The notes beneath the pieces were generated by a model. That model had not been told where the DNA came from. It worked only from the letters and a program-made list of their open reading frames with translations, and searched no databases. The translations under genes and the position numbers were made by a program. From contig JAPKAY010000027.1 in assembly GCA_028825045.1 (NCBI GenBank), positions 1 through 51,172 on the forward strand: a stretch of DNA of 51,172 nt, read 5' to 3'. Below are positions 32,578 through 41,216 of this stretch, piece after piece. The DNA comes from Halioglobus sp. (GTDB lineage Bacteria > Pseudomonadota > Gammaproteobacteria > Pseudomonadales > Halieaceae). Each line of letters opens with the position of its first letter. Positions within the stretch are counted from its first letter, which is position 1.

Positions 32578-34999
32578 GAAACCAGACATTGTGTCTCTCA
32601 AATGGGTCATCGGGTTGATGAATGCGCAGGTCGATTCGGCTGAAGCTGCCCTTGTCGAATACGGTAGTGATCCAACGAAGAAGCAGGCTCTGCTGCGTTG
32701 CATGTGGTCAGTGCACCAGATCACCTCGACACTCAGAACACTGGGCATGCGCAAGGCTGAGATGCTGACGCTGGAAATGGAGCGCAGCTTGAATTTTCTG
32801 TACAAAGATAAAGTGATTGGTGAGCGCCGTCAGCTCGTCATGGGTGGCTTGATGCAGGCTCTGAAGATTATTCCTGCTTATCTCGAACAAACAGAGAACC
32901 TGCGGGTGGATACGGGCCGGGGTCTTGAGCAATACGTCAATGATCTGCGTCGCTGGGTAGGTGAAAAACCCCGTCCCAGAGCCTTCTTTTTCTATATGGA
33001 TATTGCCCCTGAAGCAGGCATAACTGCGGACGCGAAACCCGTTTCGGATGAGGAAATAAAAAGTCGTGCGAATGTGATGCTCGCGCTGTATCTCGAGATG
33101 GCAAAGCAGGCGTTGCGTAAGCGCAACGTCAGTGAAAGTATGAAAACCGTAGCTCGAATTTCCAGAAAAATGCAGCAGTTATTCACTGGTACAGAACCCG
33201 AGCGATTTTGGTTCACCATGATTGGACTGTGCGAGGGTATTGCCGGTGGTTTGATTGTGCCAGATGAATGTATTGCACAGATTTTCAAATCTGGCGCGTT
33301 CGGTATCAAGTTTGCGCGAGAAAAAGGCAGTCTCATCGATGAGACGGTTGACTACACCAGCTGCTTGCAACAAATGCTGTACTACATTGCCTCTTGTAAA
33401 TCCAAGCCTGTGCATATTGCCGGAATTCGCGACGCCTTTGGGATAGACGACAGCACAATCAGCGAAGCTAGTAAGGGACTAATTCATAGTGACGCTATTA
33501 TTATGGCGCTTAGAGGTGCCTTACAGCAGCTCAATGGTGTCTCTGATTATGTCGCTAAGAATGACCTGGAGAAAATTGCGAAACAGGGTTTTCAGGAGCA
33601 GGACACTCGTCCGTTGGACGCTATTGAGGCGGCTGAGTGTCGTTTGGTAGCTGCCGGACAATTGGCACATGCCGATTCTCTGAAAAATGTGCAGCTCCAC
33701 TTAAAGCTGTGTTTCTCGGGCAGCATAGGAAAAGACCCCAGAAAAGTTGTACAGGCGGTGAATAGCATCTCGCGCGGGTTGGTCAATGTGACGCAAGATA
33801 TTGAACACAAGCTTGAGTACGGTTTGAGCAGTTCCTACGCTGGCAAGTTCTTCGAGCTGCGAGAAAGCGTTGCTGCGGCGACCTTCAGTCAGATGGGTCT
33901 GGTAGAGAGCTATCTACACCAAATATTGCGACGCAAAGCTCTCAAGAGTGCTCTGGATAAAAAGCCGTTTGATAACGGAAGCGTTCTGCGCTTGACCGAA
34001 GCGCTGCAGCGACACCTAAACAAGACTGATACAGGGCACGAAGAACTGCGGCAGGCTATCCGAGACGCCGACAATGGTGATCCTGATCTTGATTTGCTGT
34101 ACTGCCTGTCGATGGATTACCTGGATCAGTTGGAGTCGATGCCGGAACGTAAGGCCGTCAGCGAGTCTTTGCAATTGCTGGATGATATTGCCGGTGCTCT
34201 GCATTTTGCCGACCTCGTGCGTGAAGGGGCTGTGATGGAAAAATGTCACAAGTGGCTAAGTGCCGCCAGTACTGCGGGGAGTGTCCGTGAGGATGACGGG
34301 TTTCGTTGCTTTGCGGATGCCTTTGCGCAGATCGAAATGCACTTGCAGCGCTCGATTCTGGATCCGCTGGACGACACCTCTTCAATTTTGGCTTTGGCTG
34401 AGCAGCGGGCAGCTGAGTTGGAAAAACATATGGGGAACCTATCGCCGGGAAGAGTTATTGCCCTGGTGCCCACCACTGCAGATGAGCTGGAACTACTGGA
34501 GAGCACGCTGGTTCAGGATACGGAAATGCCGGCCGAATTTCGTGATGTGTTTATCGAAGAATCCGAGGAGATGGTCGCTGAGCTCAGTGAGCTGACTACG
34601 ACCTGGCTTGATGAGCCTCAGAATAACGAAGTCCTGCGCGACATTCGCCGGCACTTCCATACCTTCAAGGGTAATGGCCGGGCGGTGGGTGCCAATATTC
34701 TGGGGGAGCTGGGGTGGGCTGCACAAGACATGTTGGATCGGTCACTTGATGGTGATCTGCACGCGGACGAGGGTTTACAGCGGTTGGTGAGCGAAGTAGT
34801 TGCGGCTTTGCCTGAGCTGGTCCGTTCTTACAGCCAAAATAGCGATCCGGATGTAGGACGCATGCGTCAGCTAACCAATGCCTGTTTTGGTATGTCCCAC
34901 GGTGATGTCGAAGAACAGATTGAGTCATTGTCTGAAGTGCGAAGCACAGGTAGCAATGTTGCCGAAAATGCAACTGCTACAAAAATTCTAACACATTGA
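32570..34999 (+). CDS. chpA: ChpA N-terminal half as a separate protein (multi-Hpt-like)
   Basis: An 809-residue protein covering what in Pseudomonas is the N-terminal half of the 2,400-residue ChpA hybrid kinase. The first helical unit has a histidine at the Hpt position (His49 in SVHQITSTLR) as in ChpA's N-terminal domain. The middle (about 150-640) is helical with no readable HxxKG motif. The final Hpt is intact in outline: His697 in HFHTFKGNGRAVGA. There is no kinase, CheW or receiver domain, so it could act only as a phosphotransfer or scaffold partner for the second half. It overlaps the 59-residue ORF by 8 bp and is followed, 42 bp on, by the kinase half. Confidence 0.75.
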   Translation: MNKKPDIVSLKWVIGLMNAQVDSAEAALVEYGSDPTKKQALLRCMWSVHQITSTLRTLGMRKAEMLTLEMERSLNFLYKDKVIGERRQLVMGGLMQALKIIPAYLEQTENLRVDTGRGLEQYVNDLRRWVGEKPRPRAFFFYMDIAPEAGITADAKPVSDEEIKSRANVMLALYLEMAKQALRKRNVSESMKTVARISRKMQQLFTGTEPERFWFTMIGLCEGIAGGLIVPDECIAQIFKSGAFGIKFAREKGSLIDETVDYTSCLQQMLYYIASCKSKPVHIAGIRDAFGIDDSTISEASKGLIHSDAIIMALRGALQQLNGVSDYVAKNDLEKIAKQGFQEQDTRPLDAIEAAECRLVAAGQLAHADSLKNVQLHLKLCFSGSIGKDPRKVVQAVNSISRGLVNVTQDIEHKLEYGLSSSYAGKFFELRESVAAATFSQMGLVESYLHQILRRKALKSALDKKPFDNGSVLRLTEALQRHLNKTDTGHEELRQAIRDADNGDPDLDLLYCLSMDYLDQLESMPERKAVSESLQLLDDIAGALHFADLVREGAVMEKCHKWLSAASTAGSVREDDGFRCFADAFAQIEMHLQRSILDPLDDTSSILALAEQRAAELEKHMGNLSPGRVIALVPTTADELELLESTLVQDTEMPAEFRDVFIEESEEMVAELSELTTTWLDEPQNNEVLRDIRRHFHTFKGNGRAVGANILGELGWAAQDMLDRSLDGDLHADEGLQRLVSEVVAALPELVRSYSQNSDPDVGRMRQLTNACFGMSHGDVEEQIESLSEVRSTGSNVAENATATKILTH

Positions 35000-35041
35000 A
35001 TTGGTACTGCTGGGTACGAGACGAAATAGAGGAGAGTAATT

Positions 35042-38000
35042 GTGCGTACAGATGATGATCTGGGAAGCGTGAAACGTGATGTAACCGGTGATGCGGATGA
35101 GGATAACCAGGAAAAGAGCCTGCAATGGCTGTTGGAAATGGACCTCTCAGAGCCCGAGGAGATTTTATTTACGGTGGCCGGAGACGACTACCACGATGAA
35201 GGCCTAACGGCCTACGAGGAACAAGTGGCTGGAAGGCCATTGATTCGCGGAAATGACGCGGGTGATGATTTAGCAAGTTATGTGGATGAGGTAATCGTTA
35301 TTTCCTCGGATAGCTTACGCAATGGTATTTATGTCCAGAGCGAACCCGAAGCGGTGGAATCTGCTGAGGAGAAAAAAGATGAGGTTATGGCAATTGATTA
35401 CTCTCGTGGACGTGAAAGTGAGAGTTTTTTTGTTACTTCAGAGGTGGACGAAGGGACAGATATTTTGGGCCTTTCGGGCGACGATGATATCGGCGAAAAC
35501 GCCATGTCGATCAAGCGCACCAAGTCACGTTCTGAAAAGCCGGTAGAGAGAGTAGGTCCGATCCTGAACTCTGCGCCGGTAGTCTATGAGGCAGATGAAT
35601 CTAAGCCTAAGGACAGCTTGAATGGTTCAGAGTCAGCTCCACAAGAGATCTATGGTACTCCCCCGGCGACTATCAATTTGACAGAAGCTCCAGTACCCAC
35701 GCAAGTCGTTGATCCGAGCCTGGGTGCTGTCGCCAATGAAAGCGTTGCGGCGGAAGAGCCTGAGCATGCCAGCGTGTCTGAGTACGTGGCACATATGCCG
35801 CAGTCGGTTGATGATGAAGGATTCGACAAATTTCTGCTCGGTGGAAAGAACCTCCAGGACAGCGAGTCTGATCCGGAAGAGCTGACGGTGCAGCTAACCC
35901 AAGGGGTTGTTTCAGTTGACCCGACTACGGACGTATCGATCGACTATCACGAAGATTTTCATGCGATGGAGGAGGGAGCACAAAGTTCTGTCTCGGCCAT
36001 CTCAGTAGTCATTACCCCTGTTATGGAGGAGCTATCAAGTGCCGTGCGGGCGCGGGCACAGGAGTTGGGATTAGGCGCCGATGCCGTCACTGTCGATGTG
36101 ACCCACGGTTCAGATGAGGGTGCGATCAAGCGCTGTTACGCGGATGGCTATGAGCCGATTTTGGCGATCTGTTGCGAGTTGCCTCGGCCCTTACAGTCGC
36201 TCGGCCAGATTGATCGTGATGCTATCTATGTCAGGCTCATTAGCAGTGCCACTAACGACAACTGGAATGACTTGTTCACATCCGATTTTGTTGCCTATCA
36301 GGGGTATGTTGGTTGCGAAAATGTCGAATACGAGACGGCTGAGCTCCTCGAGTCCCGAGGACCCGAGAGCACAGATGCAAAAACATGTACCCATGTGGAA
36401 GCTGTGTTTGCCGACGGTTTTGGCGAGGACATATTTGGCGAAGATTTTAGTGACGACTTTGCAGATGAATTACTTGGAGGAATCGATACTGCTGTCCCCG
36501 ATATAGAAGCTGCGTTCTCGAGCTTATCCACCGGTGAAGAAGTTCACGGTGATGTGGGTGTTGCAGATTTGGCTTCAGCCCAGAATGATGATGTCGAAAG
36601 AACAGCTAAGGCTCAGACTAACAGCGAGGTGGAAGACGCGATTGCTGAGCTATCTGCGCCTGTAGTTGAGGCGCAAGCACTTCCGCCAGCGAAAATACCT
36701 GAACAAGTGCAACAAGTACAAGCACAGGAACAGCAGCGGGAGCCTGAGCAAGCGAAAGAACAGGCGGTGGCTGCAGAACCTGTGGAAGACATCGAGGCCG
36801 AGAAGAAAAGTGAATGGGCTGTGTTCGACGGTAGGAACAACGGCAGTTGTATACCGGCCGGCATTCAGTTTAGTTATACCAGCCAGAGTAACGCAGAAAT
36901 ATTTTCGGACTTCCTGGATGCATTTATTGAAGAGGGCTCCTCTGAAGTTGAGAAACTTGAGAGTGAAGTATGTGAATGGGAAAAAGAGATCACCTCGGAG
37001 GCGCTGTTTGCCAACGTATCGCGGACTTTGCACACTATCAAGGGCATTGCGAAGGGTGTCGGCCTGCAACGCATGGGGACGCTGGTACACAACTTTGAGA
37101 CCCTGCTCGAAAAAATGCCCAGGCCTGATGATGGTGGGGACCCAACATACTTCCTCATCGTCAACACCTGGTTGGACGCAGTGGTGCGTGGCGTCGAGAG
37201 TATTGCGGATAAGCGTGTAGATATAGCAAGTGAACTGCCTGTGCAGGCGGAAAAATTGATCGACGCACAACAGCCTGAAGAGGGAAATTCTGTTGTGGCC
37301 AAAGCCGATAATTCGAAGAAGAATGGCGCTGAGAGTGCGCAACAGATAGAAGGCGCCAACGTTACGCAACACGGCGAAAAGAAATCAACACAGCTTTCTG
37401 CGCTGGAGAAAAAGCGCGATCAGCAGCTGGCAGATGAGGGAGCCAAAGTACTCGCCGCGCAGCAATCTGTGCGTATTACCTCTGAGAAACTGGATCTCCT
37501 GTTAAATTTGACGAGCCAGGCGCAACAGCTTGGTGTACGGGCATCGCAAAATACCAGTAGTAGTAAGCGATCCTCTGCCGAATTGCAGGGCCGGCTGACC
37601 TCGGTGAGAACCCATATCCGAAAGATTGCGGACCGGGCTTTGCTAAATGTTAATGCACAGGGCCTTAACTTAACCGCCGAGATGGATGCACTGGAGATGG
37701 ACCAGTACTCCGAGCTGCAAGAGGCCGCCAGCATACTGCGCGAGGGGGTGGAGGATCTCGCCGATCTGGTGGATGTGGTCAGCAGGCAGAATGGTCAGAT
37801 TGAAGCGCTTCTGAAGCAACAGTCCACGGTAATTTCAACTATTTCATCGTCGATACAAGGTGCCAGGGTTGTGCCGGTGTCGCGCCTGATGCCGGGCTTA
37901 CGTCGTATTGTTCGTACCGTTGGTACAGACCTTGGCAAGGTTGTGTCGTTTAAGGTGCTGAATGAAACAGGTGCTCTGGATCGCGATCATTACGCACGCT

Positions 38001-39271
38001 TGCAGATTATTCTGGAGCACATGGTGCGAAACGCACTGGATCACGGCATCGAGTCTCCGGACGATCGCGTGGCGATGGGCAAGCCCACGGGTGGCCGTAT
38101 TACTATTGACGTTCGAAAGTCTGGCGGCGATTACCTGATCCGGCTGTCCGACGACGGCAAGGGCATTGACCCCGATGCGATTCGTGAGTCAGCGTATGAA
38201 AAGGGTCTGGAAGTGGATGTCGATGAGCTTACTGATGAGGAGGCCATGCGGCTGATATTCCACAAGGGATTTTCAACTGCCGATGAGTTGAGTGAAGTCT
38301 CAGGTCGAGGCGTTGGGATGGATATTGTTCTGACGGAACTGCAGCAGATTGGTGGTGATATCCAGATTCAATCTGCGCTTGGTCTGGGAACATCCTTTGA
38401 TGTGCGCATTCCCAGTAATGTTTCTGTAAACGGCGCATTGCTGGTTGACGCTGCGGGCGAATCGTACGCGATCCCGCTGAATGGCCTGGCCGCGGTTGAG
38501 CAAATTCCGGTGCACGAATTTTTTGCCGCCGTGGAAGCTGGTACCTCGCTGCCTATCGCAGGCATGGTGTGCGAGCCGGCTTACCTGGGAACGCTTTGTC
38601 AGGGTGTCGGCGTGCCCGATCGTAGTATGTGGGGAAAATTTGTACCGGTTATTGTTGCTGGCACTGCCGAGCGCTATATGGCAATCGCCATTGATAATCT
38701 CGAAGAAGCGTTGGAACTGGTGGTGCGGTCGCTGGGCTCCCAGTTCTCCACAGTACCGGGTGTGGCTGGCGCGGCAACAACCACCGATGGAGAGGCGATC
38801 ATAGCGCTGGACTTAAATCTTCTGGTAGGCACTGCGGGTGCTGACGGAATTGCACCGGTGGCGGTGAGTAAACCCAAGGACACAAGGATGCTGGCGCTGG
38901 TGGTGGATGATTCGCGTACCCAGCGAATGGTCGCCACCAGCCAGTTGGATATTGTGGGTGTAGAAACAGTAACGGCAGAGAATGGCCTGGTGGCTATCGA
39001 CCTGCTGAACGCTACTCACAGGCTGCCCGATGTTGTCTTGCTCGATGTTGAGATGCCAGTCAAAGATGGAATTCAAACCTTGCGTGAGATTCGCAAATCC
39101 CGACGTTATGGCCATCTACCGGTCATTATGGTTACGTCGCGCACCGGATCGAAGCATCGTGCGCTGGCCAAAGAGGCCGGGTGTAACGCCTATATGGGTA
39201 AACCCTTTAACTTTCCGGCGTTGATTAAGCAGATCAATGAATTGACCGGGTACGACCTGCAGCTTTCCTGA
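35042..39271 (+). CDS. chpA: ChpA C-terminal half: Hpt - CheA kinase - CheW - receiver
   Basis: A 1409-residue hybrid histidine kinase. Residues 1 to about 615 are an acidic low-complexity linker, with one more ordered patch at about 315-430 that I do not recognise. An Hpt domain has its phospho-histidine at His664 (RTLHTIKGIAKG). The dimerisation region precedes the ATPase domain, with N-box EHMVRNALDHGIES near residue 990, DDGKGID and GRGVGMDIV. A CheW-like domain follows and the receiver's phosphoacceptor is Asp1335 in VLLDVEMPVKDG. The start is GTG 35042 with GAGGAGAG just upstream, so it is a genuine separate gene. It phosphorylates PilG-type regulators and its own receiver. Confidence 0.87.
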   Translation: MRTDDDLGSVKRDVTGDADEDNQEKSLQWLLEMDLSEPEEILFTVAGDDYHDEGLTAYEEQVAGRPLIRGNDAGDDLASYVDEVIVISSDSLRNGIYVQSEPEAVESAEEKKDEVMAIDYSRGRESESFFVTSEVDEGTDILGLSGDDDIGENAMSIKRTKSRSEKPVERVGPILNSAPVVYEADESKPKDSLNGSESAPQEIYGTPPATINLTEAPVPTQVVDPSLGAVANESVAAEEPEHASVSEYVAHMPQSVDDEGFDKFLLGGKNLQDSESDPEELTVQLTQGVVSVDPTTDVSIDYHEDFHAMEEGAQSSVSAISVVITPVMEELSSAVRARAQELGLGADAVTVDVTHGSDEGAIKRCYADGYEPILAICCELPRPLQSLGQIDRDAIYVRLISSATNDNWNDLFTSDFVAYQGYVGCENVEYETAELLESRGPESTDAKTCTHVEAVFADGFGEDIFGEDFSDDFADELLGGIDTAVPDIEAAFSSLSTGEEVHGDVGVADLASAQNDDVERTAKAQTNSEVEDAIAELSAPVVEAQALPPAKIPEQVQQVQAQEQQREPEQAKEQAVAAEPVEDIEAEKKSEWAVFDGRNNGSCIPAGIQFSYTSQSNAEIFSDFLDAFIEEGSSEVEKLESEVCEWEKEITSEALFANVSRTLHTIKGIAKGVGLQRMGTLVHNFETLLEKMPRPDDGGDPTYFLIVNTWLDAVVRGVESIADKRVDIASELPVQAEKLIDAQQPEEGNSVVAKADNSKKNGAESAQQIEGANVTQHGEKKSTQLSALEKKRDQQLADEGAKVLAAQQSVRITSEKLDLLLNLTSQAQQLGVRASQNTSSSKRSSAELQGRLTSVRTHIRKIADRALLNVNAQGLNLTAEMDALEMDQYSELQEAASILREGVEDLADLVDVVSRQNGQIEALLKQQSTVISTISSSIQGARVVPVSRLMPGLRRIVRTVGTDLGKVVSFKVLNETGALDRDHYARLQIILEHMVRNALDHGIESPDDRVAMGKPTGGRITIDVRKSGGDYLIRLSDDGKGIDPDAIRESAYEKGLEVDVDELTDEEAMRLIFHKGFSTADELSEVSGRGVGMDIVLTELQQIGGDIQIQSALGLGTSFDVRIPSNVSVNGALLVDAAGESYAIPLNGLAAVEQIPVHEFFAAVEAGTSLPIAGMVCEPAYLGTLCQGVGVPDRSMWGKFVPVIVAGTAERYMAIAIDNLEEALELVVRSLGSQFSTVPGVAGAATTTDGEAIIALDLNLLVGTAGADGIAPVAVSKPKDTRMLALVVDDSRTQRMVATSQLDIVGVETVTAENGLVAIDLLNATHRLPDVVLLDVEMPVKDGIQTLREIRKSRRYGHLPVIMVTSRTGSKHRALAKEAGCNAYMGKPFNFPALIKQINELTGYDLQLS

Positions 39272-39280
39272 GGAATTGTC

Positions 39281-39727
39281 ATGAGTGAAGATACTTCGCG
39301 GTGGTGCGTGTTGTTACCGTGTTCAAATACAGAAACCTGGGCTGTGCCTCAGAATTGCTTAGGTGAGATCCTGACTCTGCAATCTGAGATCGAACAGCCG
39401 CCGGGGGAAGTGAGCTGGCGTGATCGCACTGTGCCGGTACTTGATCTTGGTGGTGAGGATGGCTCCGTCTGGCGCGAGCCGCGCCGTGGGTCAGGGCTGA
39501 TGGCGATTTTCCTGGGACTCAAGGGAGAGGGTTGCGAGTACTGGGCATTGGCCTTGCGAGGTGCGAATTTATCCGTGGTGAATCTTCTGCCTGAAGAAGT
39601 AGAAGATGCACCTGAACAGGTGAGTGAACATGCCACTGCTGCCTTCAATTTTCGCGGCGTACTGTGCCAGATACCTGATCTGGATAGTTTCCAAAAAAAG
39701 ATAACGCTCAATCAGAGCATTGCTTGA
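39281..39727 (+). CDS. CheW-like protein (ChpC-like adaptor)
   Basis: A 148-residue CheW-fold protein, short but with readable segments: WAVPQNCLGEILTL, VSWRDRTVPVLDLG and FRGVLCQIPDLDSF. It lies directly after the kinase gene (9 bp), like chpC in Pseudomonas, where it is a second adaptor feeding signals to ChpA. The ribosome site GAGGA overlaps the kinase stop. It probably connects a second receptor or modulates PilI binding. Confidence 0.78.
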   Translation: MSEDTSRWCVLLPCSNTETWAVPQNCLGEILTLQSEIEQPPGEVSWRDRTVPVLDLGGEDGSVWREPRRGSGLMAIFLGLKGEGCEYWALALRGANLSVVNLLPEEVEDAPEQVSEHATAAFNFRGVLCQIPDLDSFQKKITLNQSIA

Positions 39728-39735
39728 ACCACTAT

Positions 39736-39740
39736 GGAGG
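39736..39740 (+). promoter_or_regulatory. Ribosome binding site deciding start TTG 39749
   Basis: GGAGG is followed by 8 nt and TTG CAC TTA GAT. The in-frame ATG at 39734 overlaps this site and has none of its own, so the downstream gene more likely begins at 39749. Confidence 0.5.
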
Positions 39741-39748
39741 GTGACTCG

Positions 39749-40135
39749 TTGCACTTAGATGAAATTGTAAATTGGATAGATGGGATTTTCGGCGATAAAT
39801 CCCCTGTAACGGGGCACGCACATGCGGTCACCCTTAGGGGGGTTCTGGGTGACCAGGGTTACCAGCGTTACTTTCAGGACCAGGTCAATCGTCAGATCAT
39901 TCGTGATTACCTTACCAATGCCGTAGTTCTGGGAGTGATCAGTGCTGGAGGCCTTGCCGCGTTCGCATCACAGATGGTGACCGAAGACGGTCGTTCAGCC
40001 CTTTCTTTGTATATGCTGATGAGTTCTGTCGAAGAAGCTAAGGATTTGCCTGCTATAAACAATGAAGCGGAGGTGCTTAAACCGCTGCGGCCCCAGGCGG
40101 TTGAGCACTCCCACATTAAATTGGTGCCAAACTAG
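39749..40135 (+). CDS. Hypothetical protein at the end of the chp operon
   Basis: A 128-residue protein of no family I recognise, beginning MHLDEIVNWIDGIFGD if TTG 39749 is the start (133 residues from ATG 39734). It has a mildly hydrophobic stretch near the middle (LTNAVVLGVISAGGLAAFA), an all-helical look and a Pro-rich tail. It follows the CheW gene by 21 bp with a strong GGAGG site, so it is cotranscribed with the chemosensory genes and may be a new accessory part of them. It does not resemble ChpB, ChpD or ChpE. Confidence 0.6.
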   Translation: MHLDEIVNWIDGIFGDKSPVTGHAHAVTLRGVLGDQGYQRYFQDQVNRQIIRDYLTNAVVLGVISAGGLAAFASQMVTEDGRSALSLYMLMSSVEEAKDLPAINNEAEVLKPLRPQAVEHSHIKLVPN

Positions 40136-40241
40136 CCCGCTCGGCTGGCTGGATCTAAAAATAGTCCCGTGAACGGCTGCATAATGGCCCGGTCGACCGC
40201 TGGTATTTAGTTCATACAAGGGTTGATAGCATAAAAAATGG

Positions 40242-40259
40242 CATTTTTTTAAAAAAATG
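40242..40259. repeat. Perfect 18-bp palindrome CA(T)7(A)7TG in an AT-rich gap
   Basis: Bases 40242-40259 read CATTTTTTTAAAAAAATG, fully self-complementary. The 364-bp gap 40136-40499 is otherwise strongly A/T-rich and has three ATGGCA-like strings near 40238, 40288 and 40330. No gene was found in it. It may be curved DNA, a binding site for a nucleoid protein, or a weak terminator. Confidence 0.4.
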
Positions 40260-40499
40260 TCGGAATAACACAAATATATTTAAATAAATGGCATAAAAAG
40301 CACCCAATATTTAAATTAGCAAAAAATATGGCACTGTAGTCCTTGTTACCACACCTCACCCGTCCTATAACTGAGCTGTAACCGCGCAGAAGGTGGTGAT
40401 CTGGGAAGGTGATTTTCGGTTGGTAGAGACCAGGCGAGATAAGCCCCGCCCCGGAGGCCTTAACAAAAAGCGAAAAAAAGATCAGTGAGGTAAGCAGCG

Positions 40500-40835
40500 A
40501 TGTTGACTATAACGCCGACGGCAGTTCTGGATAGCGTCCCTCAGGCGGGCCCCGAAGTTTTTGCAGTCATTGGGGGGAAAAAGGTATTCCTGCCCGCCGA
40601 AGCTAAATACGTCATGCAGGACAGGCGTGGGCTTTGGTATTACAGCGCGCGCAAGCCGCGTCCAAAGGAAGGGGACTGGACGCCGAATAAAACAAGTATT
40701 GCCTGCCTGACCGAGCGAGGCTACGTGCGAGCCTTGAAAACCGATACGGTCGCGCAATGGCTGGACACTTGCCAGCGGACGATTCGCATGGTGGCGTCCA
40801 AAAATGGTAACGATCGGCGTCCCGCCGAGGACTGA
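40500..40835 (+). CDS. Small hypothetical protein (111 aa)
   Basis: A soluble protein of 111 residues that I do not recognise. It has GGKKVFLPAEAKYVMQDRRGLWYYS, rich in aromatic and basic residues, and a polar C-terminus. A GAGG ribosome site lies about 8-10 nt before ATG 40500, supporting translation. No signal peptide or membrane helix. It stands alone between the AT-rich gap and the metal transporter. Confidence 0.55.
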   Translation: MLTITPTAVLDSVPQAGPEVFAVIGGKKVFLPAEAKYVMQDRRGLWYYSARKPRPKEGDWTPNKTSIACLTERGYVRALKTDTVAQWLDTCQRTIRMVASKNGNDRRPAED

Positions 40836-41216
40836 TTAATCGATAGAGCGCTCGCCACCCGGTTAGTTTGAAGTTGGTCGGTATGGGTGCAGCGGTAGTA
40901 TCTGCAGTGCTGCCCAATGTGGCTATTGCAGCTGCGTCGATAGACGGCGGTGTGCTGGCAGAGAATTCTCTCTCAGCAGCTTACACGGCCGCCAGGTCAC
41001 GTTTCAGTAACATCTCACCCCAAATGCTACGAAGACTCCTGCGCCGGGCAATCACCCGCTGTTCCATTGCCCATGGTGCTAAACCTGAGTGAGAGTAGAA
41101 GGGCGCGGGGTAGCTGCTTCGAGGCAGATGCCGCTAGGGTAAATATTGCGTCCCGTTTTGCACCCGTTCGAAGACTTCCCGCCGATTAGTTTGCTAGACT
41201 GACGCCAAGTTCTGCG
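40836..41216. other. Intergenic stretch with one weak secreted-protein frame
   Basis: A frame from TTG 40868 to 41092 starts MKLVGMGAAVVSAVLPNVAIAAA, like a signal peptide, and runs 74 codons. It lacks a ribosome site and any recognised family, so I do not call it a gene. Nothing else was seen. Confidence 0.35.

Noticed and set aside
36650..37372. 240-codon minus-strand frame inside chpA
   Set aside because: It lies opposite a clear Hpt-containing frame and has a shadow-like Leu/Arg/Cys composition.
40868..41092. 74-codon frame with a signal-peptide-like start
   Set aside because: TTG start, no ribosome site, low-information sequence; mentioned in the intergenic entry only.
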